The notes under the pieces: model-generated
What the model was told of the DNA's origin: nothing
Seen by the model: the letters and a program-made list of their open reading frames with translations, nothing else
Database searches by the model: none
Assembly: GCA_028280065.1 (NCBI GenBank)
Contig: JANQMN010000148.1
Location: forward strand, 1-60,187
DNA length: 60,187 bases
From: Hahella sp.
Lineage (GTDB): Bacteria; Pseudomonadota; Gammaproteobacteria; Pseudomonadales; Oleiphilaceae
Direction of reading: 5' to 3'
Program-made: the position numbers and the translations under genes
Shown here: piece by piece, positions 1-9,252 of the stretch
How positions within the stretch are numbered: the stretch's first letter is position 1
Layout: each line of letters begins with the position of its first letter

Positions 1-518
1 GAACTGCGCCGGAAAAGCGGGAAACCATCATGAAGAACACGGAAGCGGCGTTGTTTGATGCGTATCCCAATCGTGTGCTCAGTAACTTCCGAACGCTTGA
101 AGAGCGCATCGAAGCCACCTATCGCCGCGACCATGCCATGGTGAAAATCCTGGCGACGGTGATTGCGATTCTCAGCCTGATAACCCTGATGGGCTCAGTC
201 GGATTGACGGTTTTCTGGGTTAACCAAAGGCGTAAGCAAATTGGCATCCGGCGGGCTTTGGGGGCAACGAAATCCGCGATTGTACGTTATTTTCTGGTGG
301 AAAATCTGCTGGTCACCGGCATCGGCATTCTACTGGGCAGCGGTCTGGGGTTGGGATTTAATGTCCTGCTTGTGCATCACTATGAGCAGCAGGCCCTACA
401 ATTGAGCTATTTAATCTGGTGCGGCACTGTTTTCCTTTTGTTAGGATTGCTGGCTGCACTTTTGCCGGCTCTGCGGGCGGCAGATTTCCCTCCGGCGTTG
501 GCAACAAGAAGCGTTTGA
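1..518 (+). CDS. ABC transporter permease, FtsX/MacB family (C-terminal part)
   Basis: This is the end of an inner-membrane ABC permease of the FtsX/MacB type; the reading frame is open to the left edge, so the N-terminus and periplasmic domain are missing. What is visible is a short soluble stretch followed by three hydrophobic helices: one around IAILSLITLMGSVGLTVFW, one around LLVTGIGILLGSGLGLGF and one around TVFLLLGLLAALLPALRAA. Between the first two lies RKQIGIRRALGATKSAI, the conserved cytoplasmic RRALGA loop of FtsX-domain permeases. Family members work with a cytoplasmic ATPase in export of peptides, antibiotics or lipoproteins, or in mechanotransmission. The substrate cannot be told. 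The response regulator starts 20 bp after the stop, so the permease probably shares an operon with the two-component pair, which may control it. Confidence 0.85.
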   Translation, partial: TAPEKRETIMKNTEAALFDAYPNRVLSNFRTLEERIEATYRRDHAMVKILATVIAILSLITLMGSVGLTVFWVNQRRKQIGIRRALGATKSAIVRYFLVENLLVTGIGILLGSGLGLGFNVLLVHHYEQQALQLSYLIWCGTVFLLLGLLAALLPALRAADFPPALATRSV

Positions 519-538
519 TCCAAACGGCTAAGGTTTAC

Positions 539-1876
539 ATGGAAAAAATACTGATCATTGATGATAACCCGGGTGTGACCGCCGCCCTGGAGATACTGTG
601 CGAAGTGCACGGTATCCGGACAGTCACGGCAATGACGCCGCAGTCCGGGTTACAGCAACTGGAACAGGATGACGATATCCGCCTGGTTATCCAGGATATG
701 AATTTTACCGCTGATACCACTTCCGGCGAGGAAGGACGTGAGTTGTTCTTCGCCATTCGACAACGTTATCACGACCTCCCGGTAATTCTGCTGACCGCCT
801 GGACCCAGCTTGAAATGGCCGTGGAACTGGTGAAAGCCGGCGCCGCCGACTATATCGGCAAACCCTGGGACGATACCAAGCTGGTGGCGACGATGCGGAA
901 CCTGTTGGAGTTAAGGGAACTGCAACAGGCAAATCTCCGCAATGCGCATCGCCAAAAGCAGGCGCAACAGGCCTTGGCCGGTGACTATAACCTTTGCGGC
1001 ATTATCTATCGCAGCGAAGTGATGCAACGCTTGCTGGAGACGGCAGTGAAGGTCGCTAGGGCAGATGTCCCGGTATTGATTACCGGGCCGAACGGTTCAG
1101 GCAAGGAAAAAATCGCGGAAATTATTCAGGCCAATTCAGCAGTGCGGGATCAACCGTTCATCAAGGTCAACGCGGGAGCGCTTCCGAAAGACCTTCTGGA
1201 AGCGGAATTGTTCGGTGCCGAAGCTGGGGCTTATACCGGCGCTAACAAACGGCGTATAGGCCGGTTCGAGGCTGCTGACGGAGGAACTTTGTTTCTGGAT
1301 GAAATAGGGACGTTACCTTTGGAAGGCCAGATCAAACTCTTGCGGGTCATCCAGTCAGGGGAGTTTGAGCGGCTTGGAAGTACCGAGGCCCACGCCATAA
1401 AGGTGCGTCTTATTACCGCGACCAACGCCGATTTGGAGGCTGCTATCGCCAATGGCGAATTTCGGGAGGACCTGTATTACCGGTTGAATGTCATTGAACT
1501 CAGACTGCCGCCGCTCGCAGAGCGCCCGGAAGATGTGTTGCCGCTGGCAAATCACTTTCTTGGTCCGGATAGGCGGCTCTCGCCGGAAACCATCCGGCGG
1601 CTGGAGCGCTATGATTGGCCGGGTAACGTGCGGCAACTGCAGAATATGATGCGCCGGGCGGCCCTGCTCAGTTCTGGAAATGAGGTCACTCCGGAGGACC
1701 TGGAACTACCCTCGGTTTGCTCAGTGCCTCGCAAACCGGCTTTTGAACCCGACCGTGACATGGTGGAACGCGCCCTTGCGGATTGTCATGGCGTGGTTGC
1801 CCAGGCCGCGCGCCAACTCGGTTTGAGCCGCCAGGCGCTGTATCGCCGTATGGCCAAATATGGAATCGCAGATTGA
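539..1876 (+). CDS. NtrC-family sigma-54-dependent response regulator
   Basis: The 445-residue protein is an enhancer-binding activator of sigma-54 RNA polymerase. Domains in order: receiver (1-120, phosphoacceptor Asp53 in LVIQDMNF and switch Lys108 in GKPW), AAA+ core (about 150-385, Walker A GPNGSGKE at 183-190, sigma-54 contact loop GAYTGA at 230-235, Walker B TLFLDE ending at 255) and a C-terminal Fis-type helix-turn-helix (AARQLGLSRQALYRRM). GAYTGA differs from the common GAFTGA only by Phe to Tyr. Walker A has PN where ES is usual. The start at 539 was preferred to an upstream in-frame start because it begins exactly at the receiver (MEKILIIDD) and lies just after the permease stop. 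Its stop overlaps the kinase start, so the pair is coupled. Targets are unknown; the permease genes upstream are the obvious candidates. Confidence 0.92.
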   Translation: MEKILIIDDNPGVTAALEILCEVHGIRTVTAMTPQSGLQQLEQDDDIRLVIQDMNFTADTTSGEEGRELFFAIRQRYHDLPVILLTAWTQLEMAVELVKAGAADYIGKPWDDTKLVATMRNLLELRELQQANLRNAHRQKQAQQALAGDYNLCGIIYRSEVMQRLLETAVKVARADVPVLITGPNGSGKEKIAEIIQANSAVRDQPFIKVNAGALPKDLLEAELFGAEAGAYTGANKRRIGRFEAADGGTLFLDEIGTLPLEGQIKLLRVIQSGEFERLGSTEAHAIKVRLITATNADLEAAIANGEFREDLYYRLNVIELRLPPLAERPEDVLPLANHFLGPDRRLSPETIRRLERYDWPGNVRQLQNMMRRAALLSSGNEVTPEDLELPSVCSVPRKPAFEPDRDMVERALADCHGVVAQAARQLGLSRQALYRRMAKYGIAD

Positions 1877-3222
1877 AGGTTTTTTCCCTTGAAGGCAGGC
1901 TGATCTTTAGCTGGTTCCTGGCATTTTTTCTTGGCATGGCAATTTTTTCGGGGATTGCAATGCTGGATTGGCCGCTGCTGTTGAATCTGACGGTCAGCCT
2001 GACGTTATCATTGCCTATCGGTATATGGTTATTGCGTCGCGAAACCCGGCGAATCAATAAAACGCTGACCGCCCTTGAAAGCGGGCTGCTCAACTTCAAG
2101 GACAACGATTTCTCCATTTCCCTCGCCATCGAGCAACCCCGGGAGCTGGCCGACCTGGCAAGACTCTACAATGAGGTCGGCGAGACCATGCGCCAGGAGC
2201 GTCAACACATTTACCAGCGGGAGTTACTGTTGGATACGGTATTGCAAAACTCCCCCCTGGCAATGCTTCTGGTAGACGGGCAACGAAGGATAGAATACGC
2301 CAATCATTTCAGCCGTCACTTATTGAACGAAGGGAGACCGGTTCGCGGAATGCTTCTGGAGGACGCACTCGGTGCGGCCCACCCGGCCATTAAAGAAGCG
2401 TTTGGCAGCGGCAGGGACAGCCTCTTCACTCTGGAAGTCGACGGCGAAAACCAAACCTACCACCTCAGCCGCGGCTACTTTACCTTGAATACCCAGAGCC
2501 ACGATCTGTTTCTGCTAAAGCAGATGACCCGGGAAATGAACCGGCGGGAAGTGGAAATTTGGAAAAAAGTTATCCGGCTGATCAGTCATGAGCTGAATAA
2601 CTCGCTGGCCCCAATCACCTCGCTTGCTCATTCGGGCAAGATTTTGTCTGCGCGGGTGGCGGGTCCGGACCCGGCGGCAACTACCGGCAAGGAACGCCTG
2701 AATAATGTGTTTGACACCATTGCTGAACGCGCCCAGCATCTTGCGGATTTTATCTCCGGGTATGCGCGTTTTGCCCGTTTGCCGCTTCCCAATCCTTCAC
2801 GGATAGAATGGGTTGCGCTGGTGAACAGTCTGCAACTCCAGGCCGCCTTCGAGTTGGCAGGAGAATACCCTGCATCGCCGGGATGGGCGGACCAGGCGCA
2901 ACTGGAACAGGTACTGATAAATCTGCTTAAGAATGCAAAGGAAGCCGGTAGTCCGGAACAGGACATCCGGTTCTCCATTCGCGAAGTTAAGGGCGGGCAT
3001 CAACTGATCGTGGAGGACAGGGGCAGCGGCATGCCCGACGCCGTATTAAGCCAGGCGATGCTGCCGTTTTATTCCACCAAAGCCCAAGGCACGGGCTTGG
3101 GACTTGCGCTCTGCCATGAAATTATCGATGCTCACGAAGGGCGGATAGGGTTGCGCAATCGTCCGGAAGGCGGTTTGCAGGTTTCGATTTTTTTGCCTGA
3201 TCAGGCGACCGCCGGAGATTAG
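1873..3222 (+). CDS. NtrY-like sensor histidine kinase
   Basis: About 449 residues. Two hydrophobic segments near the N-terminus (LIFSWFLAFFLGMAIFSGIA, then LLLNLTVSLTLSLPIGIWLL) place it in the inner membrane with almost no periplasmic loop. They are followed by a HAMP-like linker, a PAS-like region (LLDTVLQNSPLAMLLVDGQR), the H-box ISHELNNSLAPITSLAHSG with the phosphorylated His, and a HATPase domain with N box LINLLKNAKEAG, G1 box VEDRGSGMP and G2 box GTGLGLALCHEI. No ATG lies between the upstream gene's end and the first helix; the TTG at 1873 overlaps the regulator's stop as TTGA, which points to translational coupling and was chosen as start. It most likely phosphorylates the sigma-54 regulator. 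The short periplasmic part suggests it senses a membrane or cytoplasmic signal. Confidence 0.88.
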   Translation: MKVFSLEGRLIFSWFLAFFLGMAIFSGIAMLDWPLLLNLTVSLTLSLPIGIWLLRRETRRINKTLTALESGLLNFKDNDFSISLAIEQPRELADLARLYNEVGETMRQERQHIYQRELLLDTVLQNSPLAMLLVDGQRRIEYANHFSRHLLNEGRPVRGMLLEDALGAAHPAIKEAFGSGRDSLFTLEVDGENQTYHLSRGYFTLNTQSHDLFLLKQMTREMNRREVEIWKKVIRLISHELNNSLAPITSLAHSGKILSARVAGPDPAATTGKERLNNVFDTIAERAQHLADFISGYARFARLPLPNPSRIEWVALVNSLQLQAAFELAGEYPASPGWADQAQLEQVLINLLKNAKEAGSPEQDIRFSIREVKGGHQLIVEDRGSGMPDAVLSQAMLPFYSTKAQGTGLGLALCHEIIDAHEGRIGLRNRPEGGLQVSIFLPDQATAGD

Positions 3223-3347
3223 CCGGTTTACCAGCGGTTTATCCATCCCATGATCTGCCTGGAACTTACATTGTCAACGCCGAGTCACCGACTGCCAAAA
3301 CACAGTGGGGCCGATGCGAGATCAATGCCGTTTCTGGATTAAAAGGT

Positions 3348-3370
3348 AACCGACAGACTCAAAGTCGGTT
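3348..3370 (-). terminator. possible intrinsic terminator of the GGDEF gene
   Basis: A perfect 7-bp inverted repeat (AACCGAC / GTCGGTT, 9-nt loop) straddles the stop codon of the leftward diguanylate cyclase gene. In the leftward transcript the stem is followed by ACCTTTTAAT, a short T-rich stretch. The stem is short and the T-run modest, so termination is plausible rather than certain. Confidence 0.4.
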
Positions 3371-4285
3371 GGGTGGCATGTTCGCCGAGCAGACCCGCGC
3401 CCGACCTTCCGCCTTCGCTTTATAAAGCATTTCGTCTGCTGTTTTTAGCAGTTGACTGGGTGTACCGCCGGGAGGATTCATGCTGCATAGCCCTGCGCTA
3501 AAGGTTACCCGATTGCTGACAGTAGAGCCCGAGTGCGCGATGTTCATCTGAGCGACTTTAGCCTCTAACTGCGCCACCATATCCTTGGCTGGAGCGCCGG
3601 CGGTGTTATAGAGCAGAACCACGAATTCTTCCCCGCCGTATCTGGCAATAAAGTCCGAACCGCGCTGGAAGACCTCGGAAAGGCAGTAAGCCATCGACTT
3701 TAAACAACTGTCACCGGCAGGATGTCCATAGATATCGTTGTATTGTTTAAAGCAATCAATATCCATAATGACCAAAGATAACGGCTTGTTTTCGCGGTTC
3801 GCCCGCCGCCATTCGGATTCCAGGCGGTCATCAAAGGCACGCCTGTTGGGAATTTCGGTTAAACCGTCAATTCTGGCAAGTTGGGAAAGCAACGTGGTGC
3901 GCCGGTAAAGTTGAAACTGCAATTTGACTCTTGCCTGTAATACTGCGCAATTAATCGGTTTGTGAATGTAGTCGTTGGCACCCAGGGATAGACCGCGAGC
4001 CTCGTCCTCCGGAGAATCCAGCCCCGTCATGAAAACGATGCTGACATCGCCGTATTCACCTTTATTTCCGAGCACCCGCTTGCAAATGTCAAAACCGTTT
4101 CCATCGGGTAAATTGATATCCAGCAGAATGAGATGGATGTCGTTCTGGGCTAGAAGGTCGAGGGTTTTTTGTTTTGATTTGGCGATTAACAGTTGATATT
4201 CCTGAGCAAGACAACTGGCAATTACCTGAATATTGCTCGGGTCATCTTCCACAATGAGGATGCGGTACTGCGCTTGTTCAACCAT
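3359..4285 (-). CDS. REC-GGDEF response regulator, diguanylate cyclase
   Basis: 308 residues: a receiver domain (1-125, phosphoacceptor Asp56 in LILLDINLP, switch Lys109 in IHKP) fused to a GGDEF domain (about 140-300). The active-site signature is intact as RYGGEEF (GGEEF at 217-221). RGSD at 208-211 lies exactly five residues before it, the spacing of an inhibitory c-di-GMP I-site. The protein should therefore make c-di-GMP from GTP in the cytoplasm, be switched by phosphorylation and be product-inhibited. It has the same architecture as WspR/PleD-type enzymes, with a single receiver. It is convergent to the histidine kinase and stands alone; no partner kinase is adjacent. A PilZ protein that could read c-di-GMP lies at 21023. 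Confidence 0.92.
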   Translation of the reverse strand: MVEQAQYRILIVEDDPSNIQVIASCLAQEYQLLIAKSKQKTLDLLAQNDIHLILLDINLPDGNGFDICKRVLGNKGEYGDVSIVFMTGLDSPEDEARGLSLGANDYIHKPINCAVLQARVKLQFQLYRRTTLLSQLARIDGLTEIPNRRAFDDRLESEWRRANRENKPLSLVIMDIDCFKQYNDIYGHPAGDSCLKSMAYCLSEVFQRGSDFIARYGGEEFVVLLYNTAGAPAKDMVAQLEAKVAQMNIAHSGSTVSNRVTFSAGLCSMNPPGGTPSQLLKTADEMLYKAKAEGRARVCSANMPPNRL

Positions 4286-4404
4286 GCAGGAGCGGTATTG
4301 CCTTTGTTAACTCATCTTTTAGTTTAGGCCGGTTAGCTTCGGTTGCAAGCTGGAGTACATAAATTACTGAATTAAAAGGGTAAAGTCACTATTGAATATC
4401 ACGT

Positions 4405-5781
4405 TTAAATGATTTTCGAAAACTTCTGCTGGCCTACCAGGCGATGCTGGTCAAACACTTTGCAGATGGCTCTGATCAGCAGACGGCCTGCCGGTTTCAC
4501 ACTGATGCGGTTGTTCTCCAGGCTAAGCAAATCGTCTCGGGCCATGCCTTCCAGCCTGGTCAGCTCATCTTGAAAGTGCTCGGTAAAGGAAATGGCAAAA
4601 CGTCTTTCAACGGATTCGAATGCCAGCGTGAAGTTACAAATCAATTGGCCGATGACATAGCGCCGCAACACATCCTCATCATTCAACTGCACACCTCTGA
4701 TGACAGGGAGCTGGTTGGCCTGCAAGACGTCTTCGTATGTTTCCAGGGTATATTGGTTTTGATAATAAACCCGATCCAACATGCTGATACTGGAGACGCC
4801 CATGGCGATCAGGTCGCAGTTCCCATGGGTGGTGTAGCCCTGAAAATTACGATGCAACCTGCCCATTTTCTGGGCTTGAGCGAGGCTGTCTTCCGGTTTG
4901 GCGAAATGGTCCATCCCGATAAACTGGTAACCCGTCGTCACCAGTTGGTCAATGGTGTTGTGCAGAATCGTCAGTTTTTCATCCGGCGCAGGCAAGTCAG
5001 CGTCCGCAATCCGTTTCTGGGGCATGAACCGGGCGGGCAGATGGGCGTAGTTGAATACCGATAGACGATCAGGTGCAAAATCGATTATCTTTTCCACGGT
5101 TTCGCGAAAACTTTGGCTGGTTTGATGTGGAAGGCCGTAGATAAGATCGATGTTGATTGATCGAAAACCCAGCTCTCGAGACTGGCGTAATACCGAGAGC
5201 GTCAGTTCTTCGGATTGGACTCTGTTGACGGCTTTTTGCACTTTGGGGTCGAAATCCTGGACCCCCAGGCTGATGCGGTTGAAGCCGATTTCCCGCAGCG
5301 TCTGTAAAACCTCGGGATTGGCTTCACGGGGATCGATTTCGATGGAGTAGTCCCTTTGGTCATCTGTCCGGAGCCTGAACAGTTTATTTGTTTCCGCCAT
5401 CAAAGCCCGCATTTCCGCGGGTGACAGGAAGGTCGGCGTACCGCCTCCCCAGTGTAACTGTTCCACTATCCGGTCGTTGCCGAACAACTCGGATTGCATG
5501 GCCATTTCCTGGAAAAGTAGATCCAGGTACGGCTGGGCTTTTTCCCGGCGTTTGGTCACGATTTTATTGCAGGCGCAGTAATAGCAAAGCATGGCGCAGA
5601 AGGGGATGTGAAAATACAATGACAATGGCCTGGCCGCTAAGCGGCTTTGCTTTGCGGCTTGTGCTACCAGATCGAGAGAAAACCCGGTATCGAACTCCAT
5701 GGCTGTCGGGTAGCTGGTATACCGGGGACCCTGCAGGTCATACTTGCGAATTAACTGCTCATTCCAATAGATATTGTTCAT
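4405..5781 (-). CDS. hemN: oxygen-independent coproporphyrinogen III oxidase
   Basis: The 458-residue radical-SAM enzyme converts coproporphyrinogen III to protoporphyrinogen IX without oxygen, supplying haem under the conditions in which cbb3 oxidase is made. The 4Fe-4S motif CAMLCYYC (Cys62, Cys66, Cys69) is intact, followed by a second Cys at 71 as in true HemN. LHWGGGTPTFL and the C-terminal HemN domain are also present. MNNIYWNEQLIRKYD matches the usual HemN N-terminus, so the ATG at 5781 was preferred over a start 38 codons upstream. That ATG overlaps the stop of the TauE/SafE-like gene as ATGA, so hemN is the last gene of the leftward cbb3 assembly operon and should follow its low-oxygen control. 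Confidence 0.95.
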   Translation of the reverse strand: MNNIYWNEQLIRKYDLQGPRYTSYPTAMEFDTGFSLDLVAQAAKQSRLAARPLSLYFHIPFCAMLCYYCACNKIVTKRREKAQPYLDLLFQEMAMQSELFGNDRIVEQLHWGGGTPTFLSPAEMRALMAETNKLFRLRTDDQRDYSIEIDPREANPEVLQTLREIGFNRISLGVQDFDPKVQKAVNRVQSEELTLSVLRQSRELGFRSINIDLIYGLPHQTSQSFRETVEKIIDFAPDRLSVFNYAHLPARFMPQKRIADADLPAPDEKLTILHNTIDQLVTTGYQFIGMDHFAKPEDSLAQAQKMGRLHRNFQGYTTHGNCDLIAMGVSSISMLDRVYYQNQYTLETYEDVLQANQLPVIRGVQLNDEDVLRRYVIGQLICNFTLAFESVERRFAISFTEHFQDELTRLEGMARDDLLSLENNRISVKPAGRLLIRAICKVFDQHRLVGQQKFSKII

Positions 5782-6578
5782 ACATTTTCGCTTACGGCGT
5801 CTGCTTGGATGGTTTGAGAGTGGTGATGCGAGTGATTGTGAGCCTGATCCTGCTGGCCGCCGACTAGTTTTGACCAATGTATCGGCAGGCTCCACAGGCC
5901 GAAGATTATCAGCGTGACGGCAAATACCCGGCGTACGCTAAGCATGCTGAACAACCGTCTGAGCTGATACGCGAACAGACCTGCCGCCAGCATGCTGGGC
6001 AAGGTGCCTATGCCGAAACCCAGCATTAGGAGTGCGGCTAAACTGGGATCGGCAGACGACATTGCCCAGGTCAAGGCACTATAAACCAAACCGCATGGCA
6101 GCCAGCCCCATAGCACTCCCAGGGCGAAGTTCGCGGGTAATCCTTGCACGCTACGCAATCGGTCTGCCACCGGAGCCAGCACTTTCCATACATGAGCGCC
6201 GGCTTTTTCAATGCGGGCCAGCCCCATCCACCATTGCCCGATATAAAGCCCCATGAGAATCAGCATCACCCCGGCTACTGAGCGCAATATGACCAACAGT
6301 TGCATGTTCAACGCCAACGCTGCTCCTATAATGCCGGCCAGGAAGCCGATCAGGCTGTAGCTAAGCAGGCGGCCGAAATTGAAGCTGAGTAACTGGGGGA
6401 TCATGGCCGCTCTGGAAGTGGCTTGAATGCTGCCGCTGGTGGCAATCGCGCCTTGGGGCTGGAACGCGCCCTGGCCAAAGGATTGGGCACCGGCAATTCC
6501 GCCACACATTCCGAGACAATGGCTGCTACCCATCAAACCGATAACGATGGCGGTAGAAAAAAGTCCTAGTTCATTCAT
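5778..6578 (-). CDS. TauE/SafE-like membrane protein (COG2836 type) in cbb3 cluster
   Basis: 266 residues with about six hydrophobic helices. The first carries the conserved GLMGSSHCLGMCGGI signature near the N-terminus, typical of the TauE/SafE-related family that commonly sits between ccoS and hemN in gammaproteobacteria. The C-terminal tail is His-rich (HNHSHHHS), which with the SHC-MC motif suggests metal, perhaps copper, binding. The family is loosely annotated as sulfite exporter; the context instead points to a role in cbb3 oxidase assembly or copper supply, which is inference. It starts 21 bp after ccoS and overlaps hemN by 4 bp, so it is an operon member. Confidence 0.85.
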   Translation of the reverse strand: MNELGLFSTAIVIGLMGSSHCLGMCGGIAGAQSFGQGAFQPQGAIATSGSIQATSRAAMIPQLLSFNFGRLLSYSLIGFLAGIIGAALALNMQLLVILRSVAGVMLILMGLYIGQWWMGLARIEKAGAHVWKVLAPVADRLRSVQGLPANFALGVLWGWLPCGLVYSALTWAMSSADPSLAALLMLGFGIGTLPSMLAAGLFAYQLRRLFSMLSVRRVFAVTLIIFGLWSLPIHWSKLVGGQQDQAHNHSHHHSQTIQADAVSENV

Positions 6579-6599
6579 TAGGGTTCTCGCTTTTCCATA

Positions 6600-6821
6600 C
6601 TAGCGGTCTGCGGTGTCGTCTGCTGCCACATGGTCTTTCTCCTTCCGGCGGTCGGACTTCGCATCCTTTGGGATCATGTGTTGATCATCTTCAAACAGAA
6701 TGCTGTGGGCAGGACCTTCCATATCGTCGTACTGGCCGGATTTCACCGCCCAACGAAAGATCATTACCGCTGCGGAGACGAGTACGATAGATAATGGGAT
6801 GAGGGCAAAGAGTATTTCCAT
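6600..6821 (-). CDS. ccoS: cbb3 oxidase assembly protein CcoS
   Basis: A 73-residue protein with one N-terminal membrane helix (LFALIPLSIVLVSAAVMIF) followed by FRWAVKSGQYDDMEGPAH, the CcoS/FixS family signature. CcoS is needed for cofactor insertion into the catalytic subunit of the cbb3 oxidase and works with the copper ATPase CcoI. The tail after residue 50 is charged and poorly conserved. It lies 7 bp after ccoI. Confidence 0.95.
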   Translation of the reverse strand: MEILFALIPLSIVLVSAAVMIFRWAVKSGQYDDMEGPAHSILFEDDQHMIPKDAKSDRRKEKDHVAADDTADR

Positions 6822-6828
6822 AGGGTGA

Positions 6829-9252
6829 CTAGCTGATTATCTCCGTTGCCGGCCTGCGATTGAGTCTAAGAGCGTTGAACACCACCAGGAGTGAACTCGA
6901 AGACATACCGATTGCGGCAGCATAAGGCGGTACCAAGCCGATAGCTGCCAAAGGCAGTGCGATTAAATTATAACCGACCGACCAGCAAATATTCTGCCTG
7001 ATTATTCGCGATGTTCTTTGTGCCTTGTCAAAAGCGTAACTAAGGGTCTTTAAGTTGCCGCTCAATAATAGAGCATCCGCCTGCAATTGAGTGAGATCCG
7101 AGGCATTGTTCATGGCAATGGAGAGATCCGCGCCCGCCATGACCGGGACATCGTTAATGCCGTCTCCCACCATCGCAAGAATGTCTCCTTCGCTTTGAGA
7201 TGCTTTCAAGGTTTCCAGTTTCTGCTGGGGTGACTGGTCTTTTTTGAAACGGCCAATGCACAATTGCCTGGCGACAGTTTCGACTTGCCCTGAACTGTCG
7301 CCTGAAAGAATGCTGCTTTTGACGCCAAGGCCATCGAGCTCTGTTATCAATTCCGGGGCTTCTGTACGAAGGCTGTCCGAAAGTCTGAGTTCGGCAAGAA
7401 GATGGGAGTCACGACTGAGGTAGATAGTGAGGGCGGTATTGCCAGTCGGTTCAGTAACTTCAGGTTGTTCCAGAGCGAACCTTTGCTTGCCTAGACGATA
7501 TTCCCGGCCGTCAATCATGCCACTGACGCCCTGACCCGATAAATGCTCGATATCTTCTGCCGGTCGATTGGCAAAGGGTTTCAGAGTTTGCGCGATCGGA
7601 TGGCGACTGTACCATTCGAGTGCCCCGGCGATGGCCAGAATTTCTTGTTCGGACAGGTTGCTCAGATTATTGATTTCCTCCAGTTGCAAATCACCATGGG
7701 TGAGCGTTCCGGTCTTGTCAAAAACAAAATGGTTGGTTTTGGAAAGCGTTTCCAAGGTATGGCCGCGGGTAATCACAAAACCTGCTTGGCGAAGTGCAGT
7801 CGTGGCCGCTGTTAGGGCAGTGGGGGTCGCCAGAGAAAGGGCGCAGGGACAGGTGACCACCAGTACTGCGAGGGTAATATCAAAGGCTCTCGACGGCTCC
7901 AATTGTGACCAAACCAACGCCACGACAGCGGCGACGATAAGTACACCTGCAACGAAATAGCTCGCCACCCGATCGGCCATTAACGAGATTTTAGGTTTTT
8001 CCTGAACTGCCCGGTCAACCAGTCGATTAATCGTGGCGAGATGTGAATCGTTACCAATCGCGGTGACACGCAATATGACCTTATTGTCGATAATGACACT
8101 GCCACTCAACAACTGTTGGCCGGGGCGGCGTTTTTGAGGAGCGAACTCCCCTGTAATTGCTGCTTCATTCACATCGGTTTCGCCGCTTTCAATAATGCCG
8201 TCCACCGGAATCAGATTGCCTGGCTGTAACTCGATAAGTTGACCCGGCTGCAGATCCTGTACCGGTATCAACTCGCCTTTTTCGCTGTTTTCATCGGCTA
8301 GCAACCTTACAAATGAAGGCGTTTTGGAACGTAGGAGGTTGTTGCTTCGCGCTGAGCTAGCTCTTGCCCTGCTTTCCAAATAGCGGCCGAGAAGCAGGAA
8401 AAACGTGAACATGCAAACCGACTCGAAATAAACTTCCTCGCCTCCTGCCAGCGTGACCCAGGCGCTTGCCAGAAAAGCGCCGCCGATTGCCAGGGAAACA
8501 GGAACATCCATCGTGAGGTGTTTGACTTTAAGGTCGCGCCAAGCCGCCTGAAAAAATGGTTGGGCTGCGTAAAACACCACGGGAAAGGCGACTAAAAGGC
8601 TGATGTAGCGAAACAGGTCGATGAAATTTTGGCTGTCCTCCAGCAAACCGAAATACATAGGCACCGCCAGCATCATATTTTGCATCATGCCGATACCGGC
8701 CACGCCAAGCCGCACCAGCATTTGCCTTTGCTGATCGCGAAGCTGGATTTCTTCCGCGCCGACTTTATAGGGAGTGGCCTTGAAGCCGATGGTTTGGATA
8801 GCTTTGAGTATATCGCTGAGCGGCGTAGCGGTTTGCCGCCAGATAAGTTCGGCACGGTGCGTTGACAGGTTTATCCAGAACTCGACAACTCCGCCGAGCT
8901 TTTTAACATATTGTTCGATCAGCCAGACACAGGCTGCACAGGTAATGCCTTCGATAAGTAATTCAATGCGCCGTGAATCCTGGTTTTTGGTTTCCGCCAG
9001 ATCCGACAACAGGTCACTGCGATTGTAAAGCGCCAGATGTTCTTCGTCTTCCGGTTCCAGTTGGCCCGGAATAGTTAACCGGCTGTCCCGGAATTTATAG
9101 AATTCGTCCAGTCCGCCATTGAGGATCAGGTTGGCAACGGCCTGGCAACCTGAACAGCAAACCGGATGGGTTAGCTCTGCAACCCGGACTTGTAGCTGCA
9201 TGTGTTCAGGAACAGGATTGTTGCAGTGATAACAGAGAGATGCTTCAGCCAT
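6829..9252 (-). CDS. ccoI: copper-translocating P1B-type ATPase for cbb3 assembly (CcoI/FixI)
   Basis: The 807-residue inner-membrane ATPase exports Cu(I) to the periplasm for delivery to the CuB site of CcoN. Visible in order: N-terminal Cys pairs (CYHC at 7-10, CCSGC at 32-36) that mark the CcoI/FixI subfamily, a heavy-metal-associated domain with GITCAACV, membrane helices, the actuator motif ITGE, the ion-binding CPC in VTCPCALSLATPTA, the phosphorylation site DKTGTLTHG and the hinge GDGIND. The ATG at 9252 (MAEASLCYHC) was chosen because it begins just before the first Cys pair and overlaps ccoH by only 8 bp. An in-frame start 19 codons upstream would extend into ccoH. Confidence 0.95.
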   Translation of the reverse strand: MAEASLCYHCNNPVPEHMQLQVRVAELTHPVCCSGCQAVANLILNGGLDEFYKFRDSRLTIPGQLEPEDEEHLALYNRSDLLSDLAETKNQDSRRIELLIEGITCAACVWLIEQYVKKLGGVVEFWINLSTHRAELIWRQTATPLSDILKAIQTIGFKATPYKVGAEEIQLRDQQRQMLVRLGVAGIGMMQNMMLAVPMYFGLLEDSQNFIDLFRYISLLVAFPVVFYAAQPFFQAAWRDLKVKHLTMDVPVSLAIGGAFLASAWVTLAGGEEVYFESVCMFTFFLLLGRYLESRARASSARSNNLLRSKTPSFVRLLADENSEKGELIPVQDLQPGQLIELQPGNLIPVDGIIESGETDVNEAAITGEFAPQKRRPGQQLLSGSVIIDNKVILRVTAIGNDSHLATINRLVDRAVQEKPKISLMADRVASYFVAGVLIVAAVVALVWSQLEPSRAFDITLAVLVVTCPCALSLATPTALTAATTALRQAGFVITRGHTLETLSKTNHFVFDKTGTLTHGDLQLEEINNLSNLSEQEILAIAGALEWYSRHPIAQTLKPFANRPAEDIEHLSGQGVSGMIDGREYRLGKQRFALEQPEVTEPTGNTALTIYLSRDSHLLAELRLSDSLRTEAPELITELDGLGVKSSILSGDSSGQVETVARQLCIGRFKKDQSPQQKLETLKASQSEGDILAMVGDGINDVPVMAGADLSIAMNNASDLTQLQADALLLSGNLKTLSYAFDKAQRTSRIIRQNICWSVGYNLIALPLAAIGLVPPYAAAIGMSSSSLLVVFNALRLNRRPATEIIS

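Noticed and set aside
4444-5064. 206-codon open frame on the + strand
   Set aside because: It lies antisense inside hemN, shows no domain or ribosome site, and follows from the codon bias of the real gene.
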